From Thermotogaceae bacterium (GTDB lineage Bacteria > Thermotogota > Thermotogae > Thermotogales > Thermotogaceae): 36,473 nucleotides of DNA. The notes under the pieces are model-generated. The model made no database searches. It was not told where the DNA came from and saw only the letters and a program-made list of their open reading frames with translations. Each line of letters starts with the position of its first letter. The first letter of the stretch is position 1. The stretch spans positions 1 to 36,473 of the forward strand of contig WGAO01000129.1 of NCBI GenBank assembly GCA_015489065.1, in the 5' to 3' direction. A program made the position numbers and the translations under genes. Positions 19,978-28,554 of this stretch are shown piece by piece.

Positions 19978-22516
19978 GTTTTTTCGATGCCAGAACTGCA
20001 TCATCAAATGTAATTCCGAATCCGTAATACATGCCCTTGAGTCTCATACCGCTTCCAAAGACCAGTTTAAATCTAAAGCCAAGTAAAAGAGGAGTGTCTA
20101 ATATCGAGAACAATTTTGCTGCAATATCCATCTCTAAACCGCCAAAATAATCGTACTTTCCGTTATATGCAACTTCTAAGCTTGGTTTTAAAGATAAATG
20201 AAGCCCTCTGTAGCTCAAGAAGTTCATTATGTTCGTTCTTCTACTACTGTCCAGATCGAAATGTACCCCGGCTTGGAGTTCTCCAAATGCCGTGTAGGTC
20301 CCATCATAAACAGGGATATCTTCAGAGCTTGACAGATATCCAATAGCTGACATACTGATAAAGTCAGTTGGGAAATACGATATTTGTGATAATGCGCTCC
20401 AGCTTTTTGAGCTCAATCCATAATCTCCATATATCGCGAATGCTGTTGATAATTTGTTTAGATCTATAAAATCGTATTCCCCCCATAAATTCACTTCACC
20501 TGAGTACTCTCCTCCTATGTGAAAATAGCTTCTCGTTACAAGATATGGCATGTCATATCCTACATCGATGGATTCTGGAAATGTAAGCGACATCTGCGCA
20601 CCTGCATAAAGTGGCTTGAGAGTTCCGAGATACATTCCGGAGAATCTCACAAATGGATTTGGGGAATAAGCTCCTGATGCTCCATAAATGGAATCTTTGT
20701 AGACGAGTTCTGTGCCAACCACGGTGTAGTGAGCACCAGCTAGGAATCTGTATGAAAATTCATCGAATTTTCTAATGCCTAGCGATATGGTGGTGTATAT
20801 ATCACTGTTTGAAGTGTATCCGCTTTCCATCCCGAAAAGCAAATCGTAAGCTTCAAGTGGAGAGTGCTCGGAATTCAATGGATTTCTAAAGAGCACCGGG
20901 TAGTGGTTGTTGAACCTATCTGGATCTGGGAGATTCCAATCTGGATCTACATCCACCCTTTTGAAAGATCCGCTTAATTTTGTGGATTCATCCAAAATCA
21001 GTGTTTTTTTCTCTCCATTCTCTATTACGGAAATTTTGCATGGGATTCCATTGGGAATTTCAACTTGGATGCCGTCTTCTTTTGGAATTACTTTTGCGTC
21101 CAATCCACTTTTATTTTCAAAAAGTTTTTCAAGCGCGTTTTTCGATACCTTTTCTTCTTTCACCATGAAATCTTTGAAATCTTCATAAGTAACTATCTTT
21201 TCTTTGAATTTTTTGTGATATTCTTTTAAAACCTCATCGAAATTCTTGAACATATTTGAGAGTGTTCTGAAAGCGAAGTATCCTTTTGCGTAATTTCGCG
21301 GGAATTCCTGGTTTAAATATTCCGCATCTCCTGAGACTTTCCAGTCTATTCCTTCTCTGTGCATTTCTCTGTAATAGTAGTGATAATTTTCCCTGATGGA
21401 TTTCAGTAAAAACAGCTTTTTTAGATCATTCACCAGTATATCTGGAACATTCGATTCGTATATGTTTTCTGTAGCACCTCTTTCGGATTCTATCTGTGTT
21501 ATGGCTGAATATTGGGCTAGAGATTCTGATAGAAAGTTACTTCTCTCAAAATCAACGGATGCTCCTATTCCAAACCATAGGTGTGCTACTTCATGATATA
21601 CCAAAAATTCCTCAAGTGGTGTTGTAAAACCAGGAAGAACGAGGTCTGCTGTGGTAAATGCGTTGTCACCGAGAATTATGACACCTGGAGCAGTCATTCC
21701 AAATAGGCGTGAATAGGGTGACTGTATTACATGAATAACGTTGTAATCAAGCTTTCCAAATCTTTTCGTGTATTTTTGCAAAGCATGGAGTGTTATAACT
21801 CCTATCTTCATCGCTTTGTCTTTTAGTCCTTTGAAAAAGTGAACAACTATCGTGTAGTCTTTTCCATCTACCTCGTATTTGTCGTAACCTTTCAGAAACG
21901 CCACAGGGCATCCGATACCGGTTCCCTCATGGTAAATAACATCCCATCCTTTTGGAGTTTTCACTTTTAAAAAGCATGTGTGTGGCGTGTAAACAGCGCC
22001 ATCGTAGTATTCTCCGTCTCTTGCATAGACTTCGAGTGGATACCATCCAAATCTCCACAGACAAAGGCCACCGTAGCATCCTTCATCCGTTCCGCTTTCT
22101 GGAAATTTGGTTTTGAATTTTATTTTTATCTCTACTTCCTGATTTGGAGTGACGGGCCTTCCGAGGTCCACCGCAAGGAGTGTTCTGTCTTTAGAGTATC
22201 TCTGATACATGTGAACAAAGCTCCTTGTTGTTGTAAAAGTTGCTTCTTTTCCATCTACTAAGACGCGCTCTATCTCTATCCAACCTTTTCCCTCGTCTTG
22301 AGCTAAAGGAGATATGTAAGGGTTCTTCTTTGAATGGAGATTTGGAAATAGGTTGAACAGAGCGGCAGATGTTGCTTCTTTCAATGGATTCTGCCAATGT
22401 ACTGTCTCGGTTGCATCTATGATAAGTTCTGTGGAGTTGAAAGACAGATCTATCATATAGACGGACGCGAAGATGCTTACAGAGAATATGACTATAAAAC
22501 CTATAAAAATTCTCAT
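19910..22516 (-). CDS. Secreted M1-like metallopeptidase with a putative C-terminal outer-membrane beta-barrel
   Basis: An 868-aa protein with a signal peptide (MRIFIGFIVIFSVSIFASVY). Residues about 20-530 resemble M1 aminopeptidases: H308-E-V-A-H312 followed by E331 gives HExxH-x18-E, the full gluzincin zinc site. The M1 GAMEN motif is replaced by GMTAPGVIIL, so peptide N-terminus recognition may differ. From about residue 540 the sequence becomes beta-strand rich with alternating hydrophobic and aromatic residues and turn-forming Gly, Asn, Asp and Ser for about 320 residues. It ends in HLVQLEF, with F at -1 and hydrophobics at -3 and -5, like an outer-membrane assembly signal. The ATG follows GGAGGGAGAAC. 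By inference, the peptidase is held at the toga by its own barrel. Confidence 0.85.
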   Translation of the reverse strand: MRIFIGFIVIFSVSIFASVYMIDLSFNSTELIIDATETVHWQNPLKEATSAALFNLFPNLHSKKNPYISPLAQDEGKGWIEIERVLVDGKEATFTTTRSFVHMYQRYSKDRTLLAVDLGRPVTPNQEVEIKIKFKTKFPESGTDEGCYGGLCLWRFGWYPLEVYARDGEYYDGAVYTPHTCFLKVKTPKGWDVIYHEGTGIGCPVAFLKGYDKYEVDGKDYTIVVHFFKGLKDKAMKIGVITLHALQKYTKRFGKLDYNVIHVIQSPYSRLFGMTAPGVIILGDNAFTTADLVLPGFTTPLEEFLVYHEVAHLWFGIGASVDFERSNFLSESLAQYSAITQIESERGATENIYESNVPDILVNDLKKLFLLKSIRENYHYYYREMHREGIDWKVSGDAEYLNQEFPRNYAKGYFAFRTLSNMFKNFDEVLKEYHKKFKEKIVTYEDFKDFMVKEEKVSKNALEKLFENKSGLDAKVIPKEDGIQVEIPNGIPCKISVIENGEKKTLILDESTKLSGSFKRVDVDPDWNLPDPDRFNNHYPVLFRNPLNSEHSPLEAYDLLFGMESGYTSNSDIYTTISLGIRKFDEFSYRFLAGAHYTVVGTELVYKDSIYGASGAYSPNPFVRFSGMYLGTLKPLYAGAQMSLTFPESIDVGYDMPYLVTRSYFHIGGEYSGEVNLWGEYDFIDLNKLSTAFAIYGDYGLSSKSWSALSQISYFPTDFISMSAIGYLSSSEDIPVYDGTYTAFGELQAGVHFDLDSSRRTNIMNFLSYRGLHLSLKPSLEVAYNGKYDYFGGLEMDIAAKLFSILDTPLLLGFRFKLVFGSGMRLKGMYYGFGITFDDAVLASKKLSLNFLPSPLLKPHIHLVQLEF

Positions 22517-22630
22517 GTTCTCCCTCCTGTTCTGTGTGTTCTCTTCAATGTTATCATAACGGTGTGAACAAGTCCTCTAAAGCTGTGGTCAAAAAACTGA
22601 GGGTCTTTAAATTCTGGGGAGGTGAAGGGT

Positions 22631-24526
22631 GTGAAAAACTTTCTTTATTTGGTGCTGGTGTTCGTAGCGTTGCTTGCATTTCTAGCTAGCTGCACCGAAG
22701 CTGTCACTCAAGAAGGAGAAACTGCTGGTGAATCTACAGAAACGGTTAATGAGTCCTCAATGGTTAGTGTTCCAGTCTACCTAACAGACAAGAGGGTTAG
22801 TGATGTAGAGAGGGTATATATAGACATATCAGATGTTGAGTATACTTATGAGGCGAGTGGTGATGCCAGTACAGTAAACATTTCCACGGACTTGACAAAC
22901 AGAGATCTTCTATCACTTTCTGGTAGTGAGATGAAATGGTTTGAGATGGAGCTTCCAGAGGGTGCGGAGTTTAAAGAAATAGAGTTTAAAGTAGATTCAG
23001 CCACAGCAGTTGTTGAAGGGGAAGAGCTATCAATAAAAGTTCCGAGCGGCAAAGTTAAGATTATATACACAGGTATGTTTGCTGAAGGTGAAGACTTAGT
23101 ATTGGACTTTGATCTGTCGCGATCGCTGGTGAAGACCAAGAAGGGATACATACTCAAGCCGGTGATAAAGGCATTCAAAAGGTGCAGAGGGGAAATGGAC
23201 ATGTACACAATCAGCGGAGAGGTTAAAGAATCTGGAGAGCCGTTGATAGGAGCGATAGTAGCGCTTTTAGATGAGAGTGAGAGCACGGTAGTTAGGAGCG
23301 TTTACACACGTGATGAAGGGAAATTCAAGATAAGGATGATAAAAGAAGGGACATACACGCTGAATGTATACGATATAGGAGTATTGCCAGAGGGATCTGA
23401 GCTCACCGAGGTAGATTCTGTGTACAGCACCAAGTTATATGTGGATAAAGACAAAGAGATAGATATAGAGATAGGTGAGAAAGAGGAAGAAGATACATAC
23501 GATATAGAAGGGAAAGTAAAGATAAACGGTGAAGAAGCTTCGGAGATGACGGTAGCACTTTTAGATGAGGAAGGGGAGAGCGTCATAGACAGCACGAAGA
23601 CTGATGATGAAGGAGAATTCAAATTTGAGGATGTAAAAGAAGGGACATACATGTTGAATGTGTATGACATAAGTGAATTACCGGAAGGGTCAAATCTTAC
23701 GGAATATGAGGCATCGTACAGCACTATGCTGCAAGTAAATGAGGATATAGATCTTGAGATAAATATTGAAAATGAGGTGGCTTCTTCTGTTGAGAATGCA
23801 ACAGTTTCAATTTCCTTCACAGATATGCCTGCTCTTGGAATAGATCATGTTTATGTTCACATCGATTCTATAACTTACCACTATGAAGATGATAAAGGCT
23901 TTCATCACCCTGTTTACGATATGAACGAGGATATAGATATCATGTCCCTTATAGGTGAAAAATTCAGTGCGGCAGAACTTCCAGTTCCAAGTGGTGCTTA
24001 TCTAAATAGTGTTGATGTTAAACTAAGCAATGTTAGAGTTGTAGTTAGCGGAACAACCTATCCTGTAAGTTTGACCAAAAGTGAGGTTAACATTCCTATA
24101 AATATCGAAGTAAACGGAGAAATGGGGGTAACCCTTGATTTCGACATGATGCAGTCTCTCTTTCAAGAGAGCACAGGATATTCTTTTAATCCAGTTATAA
24201 AAGGCATGATTGAAGATCCGAGTGAACACAAGATAACTGGAAAGGTTCTGGCAAGCTTAGGTGGAGTGACTACTCAACCAGCACCGGGATTTGTTGTTGC
24301 TTTGTTCAGTGGAGGCAAGCTTTTCAGATTGACATTGACAAGAAGTGATGGGAATTTCAAGGTTTTCAATGTTCCAGATGGTAATTACACCTTGAAGATT
24401 TATCAGCCTAAGATCCTCAGTCCGGGTCAGGATATAACAGATCTTCCTCTTCTTAAAAGCATAGATGTGGTGGTTTCATCAGCAGATCTCGATGTTGGTG
24501 AAATAACTGTGAGTGTGAGTTTCTAA
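22631..24526 (+). CDS. Lipoprotein with two DUF4382-like and three carboxypeptidase-regulatory-like domains
   Basis: A 631-aa surface protein. The signal sequence ends in the lipobox LAFLASC, so it should be lipid-anchored. Order: DUF4382-like domain (VPVYLTDKRVSDVERVYIDI to VIKAF), two tandem CarboxypepD_reg/Cna-B-like beta-sandwich repeats (YTISGEVKESGEPLIGAI and YDIEGKVKINGEEASEM), a second DUF4382-like domain (VSISFTDMPALGIDHVYVHI to VIKGM), and a third sandwich (HKITGKVLASLGG). These folds are usually structural or carbohydrate/protein-binding, and no catalytic motif is visible. The GTG at 22631 is 5 nt after GGAGGTGA; the in-frame GTG at 22622 lies within that site. It is divergent from the metallopeptidase, another envelope protein. 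Confidence 0.82.
   Translation: MKNFLYLVLVFVALLAFLASCTEAVTQEGETAGESTETVNESSMVSVPVYLTDKRVSDVERVYIDISDVEYTYEASGDASTVNISTDLTNRDLLSLSGSEMKWFEMELPEGAEFKEIEFKVDSATAVVEGEELSIKVPSGKVKIIYTGMFAEGEDLVLDFDLSRSLVKTKKGYILKPVIKAFKRCRGEMDMYTISGEVKESGEPLIGAIVALLDESESTVVRSVYTRDEGKFKIRMIKEGTYTLNVYDIGVLPEGSELTEVDSVYSTKLYVDKDKEIDIEIGEKEEEDTYDIEGKVKINGEEASEMTVALLDEEGESVIDSTKTDDEGEFKFEDVKEGTYMLNVYDISELPEGSNLTEYEASYSTMLQVNEDIDLEINIENEVASSVENATVSISFTDMPALGIDHVYVHIDSITYHYEDDKGFHHPVYDMNEDIDIMSLIGEKFSAAELPVPSGAYLNSVDVKLSNVRVVVSGTTYPVSLTKSEVNIPINIEVNGEMGVTLDFDMMQSLFQESTGYSFNPVIKGMIEDPSEHKITGKVLASLGGVTTQPAPGFVVALFSGGKLFRLTLTRSDGNFKVFNVPDGNYTLKIYQPKILSPGQDITDLPLLKSIDVVVSSADLDVGEITVSVSF
23203..23780 (+). repeat. Tandem duplication of a beta-sandwich repeat unit
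   Basis: Two units of about 290 bp start at 23203 and 23498. They share long near-identical stretches, such as CTTTTAGATGAG and AAAGAAGGGACATACA, and the encoded pattern EGTY-LNVYDI-LPEGS-LTE-YST. The DNA-level similarity suggests a fairly recent duplication inside the lipoprotein gene. The third copy near the C-terminus is more diverged. Confidence 0.75.
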
Positions 24527-24530
24527 TACA

Positions 24531-24548
24531 GGGGTGGGGGACCACCCC
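24531..24548. terminator. GC-rich hairpin between convergent genes
   Basis: The stem GGGGTGG (24531-24537) and CCACCCC (24542-24548) closes loop GGGA, between the lipoprotein stop and the stop of the convergent membrane-protein gene. The following tract CCTTCCCTACTT is a poor T-run, so termination may be weak or Rho-assisted. Confidence 0.55.
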
Positions 24549-24554
24549 CCTTCC

Positions 24555-24974
24555 CTACTTCATGATTTTCTTAAAGATTGTGAGACACTCAAATGCTACT
24601 AGGAATGCTAAAAGGTGGTACAGTACTATGAAAACTATCAGAACAGCTAGATACATGCCAGCTGGCCTTATTTTGCCAAAAGATAGACCCGTGAGATTTG
24701 CATAGATTTGTGATGTAAATACATTTATGATTGAGAGTGTTGTAAAGATGATGAGCCTTTTAGGAGAGTTCTTTTTCAAGAGTATGAGGATTGCCATCCC
24801 TATCCCGCCAATCAAAGTGAAATAGAACATCTCTGCGGGCATCAGTATATCGTAAACAAAATTTCCCGTTTTCATAAAGAAAACGATTGAAAACACTATG
24901 GGAAGACATATAGGCAGAAGTGAGATTATCGTGAAAATCATTCCTAAAATTTTTACAGCCTTTTCCTTTCTCAA
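24555..24974 (-). CDS. Hypothetical four-helix membrane protein
   Basis: A protein of about 139 aa that I do not recognise. It has four hydrophobic helices: ILGMIFTIISLLPICLPIVFSIVFF, MFYFTLIGGIGMAILILL, LIIFTTLSIINVFTSQIY and MYLAVLIVFIVLYHLLAFLVAF. Lysine-rich ends suggest both termini face the cytoplasm. The start is unclear: a GTG at 24983 lies within GGTGAT, so the TTG 9 nt later (24974), spaced 4 nt from it, is preferred. It is a single gene between the lipoprotein and tRNA-Pro, divergent from the tRNA. A possible TATACT box lies just upstream but has no convincing -35. Confidence 0.65.
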   Translation of the reverse strand: MRKEKAVKILGMIFTIISLLPICLPIVFSIVFFMKTGNFVYDILMPAEMFYFTLIGGIGMAILILLKKNSPKRLIIFTTLSIINVFTSQIYANLTGLSFGKIRPAGMYLAVLIVFIVLYHLLAFLVAFECLTIFKKIMK

Positions 24975-25016
24975 TTTTATCACCGATGTTTAGTATACAA
25001 CTTTTGTTTGATAAAC

Positions 25017-25045
25017 TTGCGGATGATTTTACCGTTTGATATAAT
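25017..25045 (+). promoter_or_regulatory. Promoter of tRNA-Pro
   Basis: TTGCGG (25017-25022), a 17-nt spacer and a perfect TATAAT (25040-25045) lie 10 nt before the tRNA 5' end. Confidence 0.75.
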
Positions 25046-25055
25046 GACCACCTGA

Positions 25056-25131
25056 CAGGGGGTAGTTCAGGTGGAAGAACGCCGGAATCGGGGTCCGGAG
25101 GTCGTGGGTTCAAATCCCGCCCCCCTGACCA
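25056..25131 (+). tRNA. tRNA-Pro, anticodon CGG
   Basis: Cloverleaf: acceptor CAGGGGG/CCCCCTG with the C1-G72 pair typical of bacterial tRNA-Pro, D stem GTTC/GAAC, anticodon stem CCGGA/TCCGG with loop ATCGGGG (anticodon CGG, reads CCG), T stem GTGGG/CCCGC with one G-T pair, discriminator A, and encoded CCA. It is a single-gene transcription unit with its own promoter and terminator. Confidence 0.95.
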
Positions 25132-25134
25132 TAG

Positions 25135-25159
25135 CCGGGAGCGAAAGCTCCCGGTTTTT
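25135..25159 (+). terminator. Terminator of tRNA-Pro
   Basis: The stem CCGGGAGC / GCTCCCGG with a GAAA tetraloop is followed by TTTTT. It starts 3 nt after the CCA. The T-tract runs directly into the extended -10 element of glmU. Confidence 0.9.
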
Positions 25160-25160
25160 C

Positions 25161-25169
25161 TGTTAAAAT
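25161..25169 (+). promoter_or_regulatory. Extended -10 promoter of the glmU operon
   Basis: TG-T-TAAAAT, the same TTTCTGTTAAAAT 13-mer as before lysS, lies directly after the tRNA-Pro terminator T-run and 20 nt before the glmU start. No -35 is visible because the position is occupied by the terminator stem. Confidence 0.6.
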
Positions 25170-25188
25170 CATCCTGGAGGGGATAAGT

Positions 25189-26538
25189 GTGAAGGTGCTT
25201 ATTCTTGCAGCTGGCCTTGGAAAGAGGATGAGATCGAAATATCCAAAAGTGATTCACAAGCTTTCTGGGAAAGAGCTAGTCAACTGGGTTGTTGATACAG
25301 CTGGGAAGCTATCAAACGATGTTGCTGTAGTCTTAGGTCATAAAGCGGATTTGGTTAGAAAAGTTATTCCAAGCTGGGTCAAAGTTTTCATTCAAAAAGA
25401 ACAACTCGGAACAGCGCACGCTGTTATGAGCGCGAGGGATTTCATAGATCCAAACGAAGATCTCTTGGTGCTTTATGGAGATGTTCCCCTGATAAGTGAG
25501 AAGACCTTAAAAGAAATGATTAAGATACACAATGGTAACGGAGCAGATTCTACAGTTTTGACGGCTTTTGTAGATGATCCATCAGGTTATGGCAGGATAA
25601 TAAGAGATAGTTCTGGGGATTTCCTTAAGATAGTCGAGGACAAAGATTTGGATGATGATCAGAGAGCGATAAATGAAATAAACAGCGGTATATATGTGTT
25701 TAAGGGCGGGAAACTTCTAGAGGTTCTCCCCAAGATAAAAAACGACAACGCTCAAGGTGAGTATTACCTGACCGATGCCGTGTCGATGATGGACATTGTT
25801 AGCACTTACACAACAGCGGATTCGATTGAGATAATGGGAGTGAATACCAGGAAACACTTGGCTATGCTAGAAGGTTATGTCAGAAAGAGAGTGATTGATA
25901 AGCTACTAGATAGTGGTGTAACGATAGTTGATCCCGATACTACCTATATTCACTCTACAGTAGAGATAGGTAGAGACACCATCATACATCCGATGACTTT
26001 TATAGAAGGATATACCGTTATAGGTGAAGACTGCGAGATAGGTCCGATGACGAGAATCGTTGATAGCGAGGTCGAGAATAATTCGAGAGTTGTGAGAAGC
26101 GAAGTCTACATGGCCTTTATAGGAGAAGGCGTCTCTGTGGGACCGTATTCCAGACTGAGGGAGGGAAGTGTGCTCAAAAAAGGAGTCAGGGTAGGCAATT
26201 TCGTTGAGGTGAAAAAGTCAACTTTGGAAGAGAATGTTGCGGCTCAGCATCTCACTTATATAGGTGATGCGCATGTTGAAGAGAGTACAAATATCGGAGC
26301 AGGAACGATAACCTGCAACTATGATGGATTCAAAAAGAGCCCGACGTTTATAGGGAAGAATGTTTTCATTGGGAGTGACACAGAGCTGGTTGCTCCTGTT
26401 CGTGTGGAAGATGATGCACTAATAGGTGCTGGATCTGTCATAACAAGAGATGTTCCAAAAGGATCTTTAGCTCTTGGTAGAGCAAAACAGGTAATCAAAG
26501 AAGGTTGGGTTTATGAGAAGAGGAGGAAGAAAAAGTGA
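25189..26538 (+). CDS. glmU: Bifunctional UDP-GlcNAc pyrophosphorylase / glucosamine-1-P acetyltransferase
   Basis: A 449-aa enzyme making UDP-GlcNAc for peptidoglycan. The N-terminal uridylyltransferase has LAAGLGKRMRSKYPK, QLGTAHAV, YGDVPL and EYYLTDAV. The C-terminal left-handed beta-helix acetyltransferase has hexapeptide repeats (IGEDCEIGPMTRI), the catalytic-loop region NFVEVKKS, and GAGTITCNYDG. The GTG start (MKVLILAAG) follows CTGGAGGGG. It is the first gene of a seven-gene run ending with mazG and overlaps yicC by 4 nt. Confidence 0.96.
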   Translation: MKVLILAAGLGKRMRSKYPKVIHKLSGKELVNWVVDTAGKLSNDVAVVLGHKADLVRKVIPSWVKVFIQKEQLGTAHAVMSARDFIDPNEDLLVLYGDVPLISEKTLKEMIKIHNGNGADSTVLTAFVDDPSGYGRIIRDSSGDFLKIVEDKDLDDDQRAINEINSGIYVFKGGKLLEVLPKIKNDNAQGEYYLTDAVSMMDIVSTYTTADSIEIMGVNTRKHLAMLEGYVRKRVIDKLLDSGVTIVDPDTTYIHSTVEIGRDTIIHPMTFIEGYTVIGEDCEIGPMTRIVDSEVENNSRVVRSEVYMAFIGEGVSVGPYSRLREGSVLKKGVRVGNFVEVKKSTLEENVAAQHLTYIGDAHVEESTNIGAGTITCNYDGFKKSPTFIGKNVFIGSDTELVAPVRVEDDALIGAGSVITRDVPKGSLALGRAKQVIKEGWVYEKRRKKK

Positions 26539-27407
26539 GGAGTATGACGGGATATTCAAAGGTGGTTGATGTAAAAAATGGTGTAGAAGTTTCTGTTGAA
26601 GTGAAAACTTTGAATTCAAAATATCTATCCATATCTGTATCCTCCCCGTCCTATCTTTCAGAATGCGAGATGAAGATGAACGATATCCTAGGGAATTTTA
26701 TAAAGCGTGGTAAGGTCAGTGTTAGAATATATGTGAAATTTGTGGAGCCGCCAAGGATTAGTGTGGATTTTGCAACAGCTCAGGCTTATCACTCAGCGCT
26801 TGAGGATCTAGCTTCCAAGCTTAGAATACCTGAACCGGTTGGTATAGACGATCTTCTCAGATTCAAAGAGATACTCAGATTTGATTTAGAAGATGAGCAG
26901 ATAGAAAAAATTTGCAGGGCAGTTTTAGAAGTTCTCAAAGAAGCTGTAAAGAGAGTAGTTGATGAGAGAAAGATAGAGGGAGAGAAGCTCAGGAAATCAA
27001 TAGAAGAGTTCCTGAGCGAGATAGAGTCAAATGTGATTGAGATAGAAAAGAATTCTGAAGAGCTTCTTAGGTATTACTCAAAAGCTCTCAGAGAGAATGT
27101 AGAAAAGATAATTCCGGACGATGTCATAATCGATAAGAATATCTTAGAGACGGCGATAGCAGTTCTTGCAGAAAGAGCGGACATAAAAGAAGAGATCGAC
27201 AGGTTGAAGAGCCACATTGGCAGAGCAAAACAGCTTTTGAAAGAAGATGATTCTGTAGGGCCAAGTCTTGATTTCTTGGCTCAAGAAATGCTTAGGGAAT
27301 TCAACACTATTCTTTCGAAATCCAAGCTAGTTGAGATAACTGAAAAAGCGCTCAACGGAAAGATTTTGGTGAATTCTTTGAGAGAGCAAATTCAGAACAT
27401 AGAATAA
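26535..27407 (+). CDS. YicC-family endoribonuclease
   Basis: A 290-aa protein. The N-terminus MRSMTGYSK is the family signature, which confirms the GTG start overlapping the glmU stop. The C-terminal DUF1732 part shows [24 protein letters not shown] and [19 protein letters not shown]. YicC proteins are endoribonucleases in E. coli and B. subtilis. In many bacteria, as here, the gene sits directly before remA, gmk and rpoZ. Confidence 0.93.
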   Translation: MRSMTGYSKVVDVKNGVEVSVEVKTLNSKYLSISVSSPSYLSECEMKMNDILGNFIKRGKVSVRIYVKFVEPPRISVDFATAQAYHSALEDLASKLRIPEPVGIDDLLRFKEILRFDLEDEQIEKICRAVLEVLKEAVKRVVDERKIEGEKLRKSIEEFLSEIESNVIEIEKNSEELLRYYSKALRENVEKIIPDDVIIDKNILETAIAVLAERADIKEEIDRLKSHIGRAKQLLKEDDSVGPSLDFLAQEMLREFNTILSKSKLVEITEKALNGKILVNSLREQIQNIE

Positions 27408-27420
27408 AGGGGGGATGGGT

Positions 27421-27708
27421 GTGTATGGTTTGATAAACATAGGATTTGGTAATGTCATATCAGGAGATAGGGTAATAGCTATAGTCAACCCGGAGAGTTC
27501 CCCGGTTAAGAGAATGAAAGACGAAGCCAAGGCTTCTGGAAAGCTGATAGATGCTACTTACGGTAGAAAGACAAGATCAATACTGATAACGGACAGCAAT
27601 CATGTTATACTAAGTGCTCTCCAACCTGAAACAATAGCTCAGAGGTTCAAGAGTTCCATGCTGGAAATAGAGGAGATACTTGAGAAAATCAGGAGAGGTA
27701 TGAGATGA
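27421..27708 (+). CDS. remA: RemA/DUF370 family regulatory protein
   Basis: A 95-aa protein. [31 protein letters not shown] and [32 protein letters not shown] are the DUF370 consensus. RemA in Bacillus is a ring-forming DNA-binding activator of matrix genes; the role in Thermotogota is not known to me. An ATG at 27415 touches the AAAGGGGGG site, so the GTG at 27421, with a 6-nt spacer and the family-typical MYGLI start, is chosen. It overlaps gmk by ATGA. Confidence 0.9.
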   Translation: MYGLINIGFGNVISGDRVIAIVNPESSPVKRMKDEAKASGKLIDATYGRKTRSILITDSNHVILSALQPETIAQRFKSSMLEIEEILEKIRRGMR

Positions 27709-28331
27709 AAAAACCGGTTCTTGTTGTCATAAGTGGACCATCGGGAGTTGGGAAGACGACGATAATAAAGGCTCTTCTTTCGAGAAGAGATGATGTTATA
27801 TTCTCAGTTTCGTGTACCACACGTCCCAAAAGACCGGGTGAAGTTCACGGAAGGGATTACTTTTTCATAACGGAAGAGGAATTCAAATCGATGGTGGAAA
27901 GAGAGGAATTTCTGGAGTGGGCTGAGGTGCACGGATATCTCTACGGAACTCCGAGAAGGTTTATAGACAAGGCGATGAAGGAAGGTAAGAATGTTCTTTT
28001 AGACATAGATGTTCAGGGAGCCATGAAAGTAATGGAGACTTTTAAGGAGGGCGTTTTTATATTCATAGCCCCGCCAAGTGTGAAAGCTTTGGAGGAGCGG
28101 CTCAGAAAGAGAAAAACCGAGTCTGAAGATAAGATCAGAAGAAGACTTGAAGATGCGAAGTGGGAATTGGGCTTTATAGAGAAGTTCCAATACCTTATAA
28201 TAAATGAGGAGCTTGACAGAGCAATATACGAACTTGACAGCATCATAACGGCTGAGGCGAAAAGAGTTAAAAGGCTTCTGGATGAGGTTGAGAGGTACAA
28301 AAAGGAGGTGCTTCAGGGTGAAGGTAGTTGA
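27705..28331 (+). CDS. gmk: Guanylate kinase
   Basis: A 208-aa enzyme, normal length, converting GMP to GDP with ATP. The P-loop [10 protein letters not shown] lies near the N-terminus, the GMP-binding region is [29 protein letters not shown] follows, and the LID has [23 protein letters not shown] overlaps the remA stop by 4 nt. Its 3' end contains the rpoZ ribosome site and overlaps rpoZ by 14 nt. Confidence 0.97.
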   Translation: MKKPVLVVISGPSGVGKTTIIKALLSRRDDVIFSVSCTTRPKRPGEVHGRDYFFITEEEFKSMVEREEFLEWAEVHGYLYGTPRRFIDKAMKEGKNVLLDIDVQGAMKVMETFKEGVFIFIAPPSVKALEERLRKRKTESEDKIRRRLEDAKWELGFIEKFQYLIINEELDRAIYELDSIITAEAKRVKRLLDEVERYKKEVLQGEGS

Positions 28332-28554
28332 CTATATGATAAATTACGATGAGTTTCTGAAGAAATATCCATACAAGTACGCTCTTCCTGTAGCTGCAGC
28401 GAAGAGAGCAGCTCAAATAAATGAGTATGCCAAACCTTTTGTTATAACGAGCGACAACAATCCTGTTTCAATAGCGTTCAAAGAAATGGAACTCGGCTAT
28501 ATAGCGATAAAGAACGAAGAGATTTTGAGAGCTTTGATACCAAAGGTGAAATGA
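28318..28554 (+). CDS. rpoZ: RNA polymerase omega subunit
   Basis: A 78-aa omega subunit that chaperones beta-prime. It shows [17 protein letters not shown], the conserved AARRA-Q-like helix, and a C-terminal half with [13 protein letters not shown]-like sequence ([14 protein letters not shown]). The frame is open from 28282 inside gmk, but AAGGAGGTG at 28302-28310 points to the GTG at 28318. The gmk-rpoZ pair is widely conserved. ATGA overlap with the next gene. Confidence 0.92.
   Translation: MKVVDYMINYDEFLKKYPYKYALPVAAAKRAAQINEYAKPFVITSDNNPVSIAFKEMELGYIAIKNEEILRALIPKVK

Noticed and set aside
24760-25257. 165-aa minus-strand frame across tRNA-Pro and the glmU start
   Set aside because: It reads through a tRNA, a terminator and a promoter on the wrong strand.
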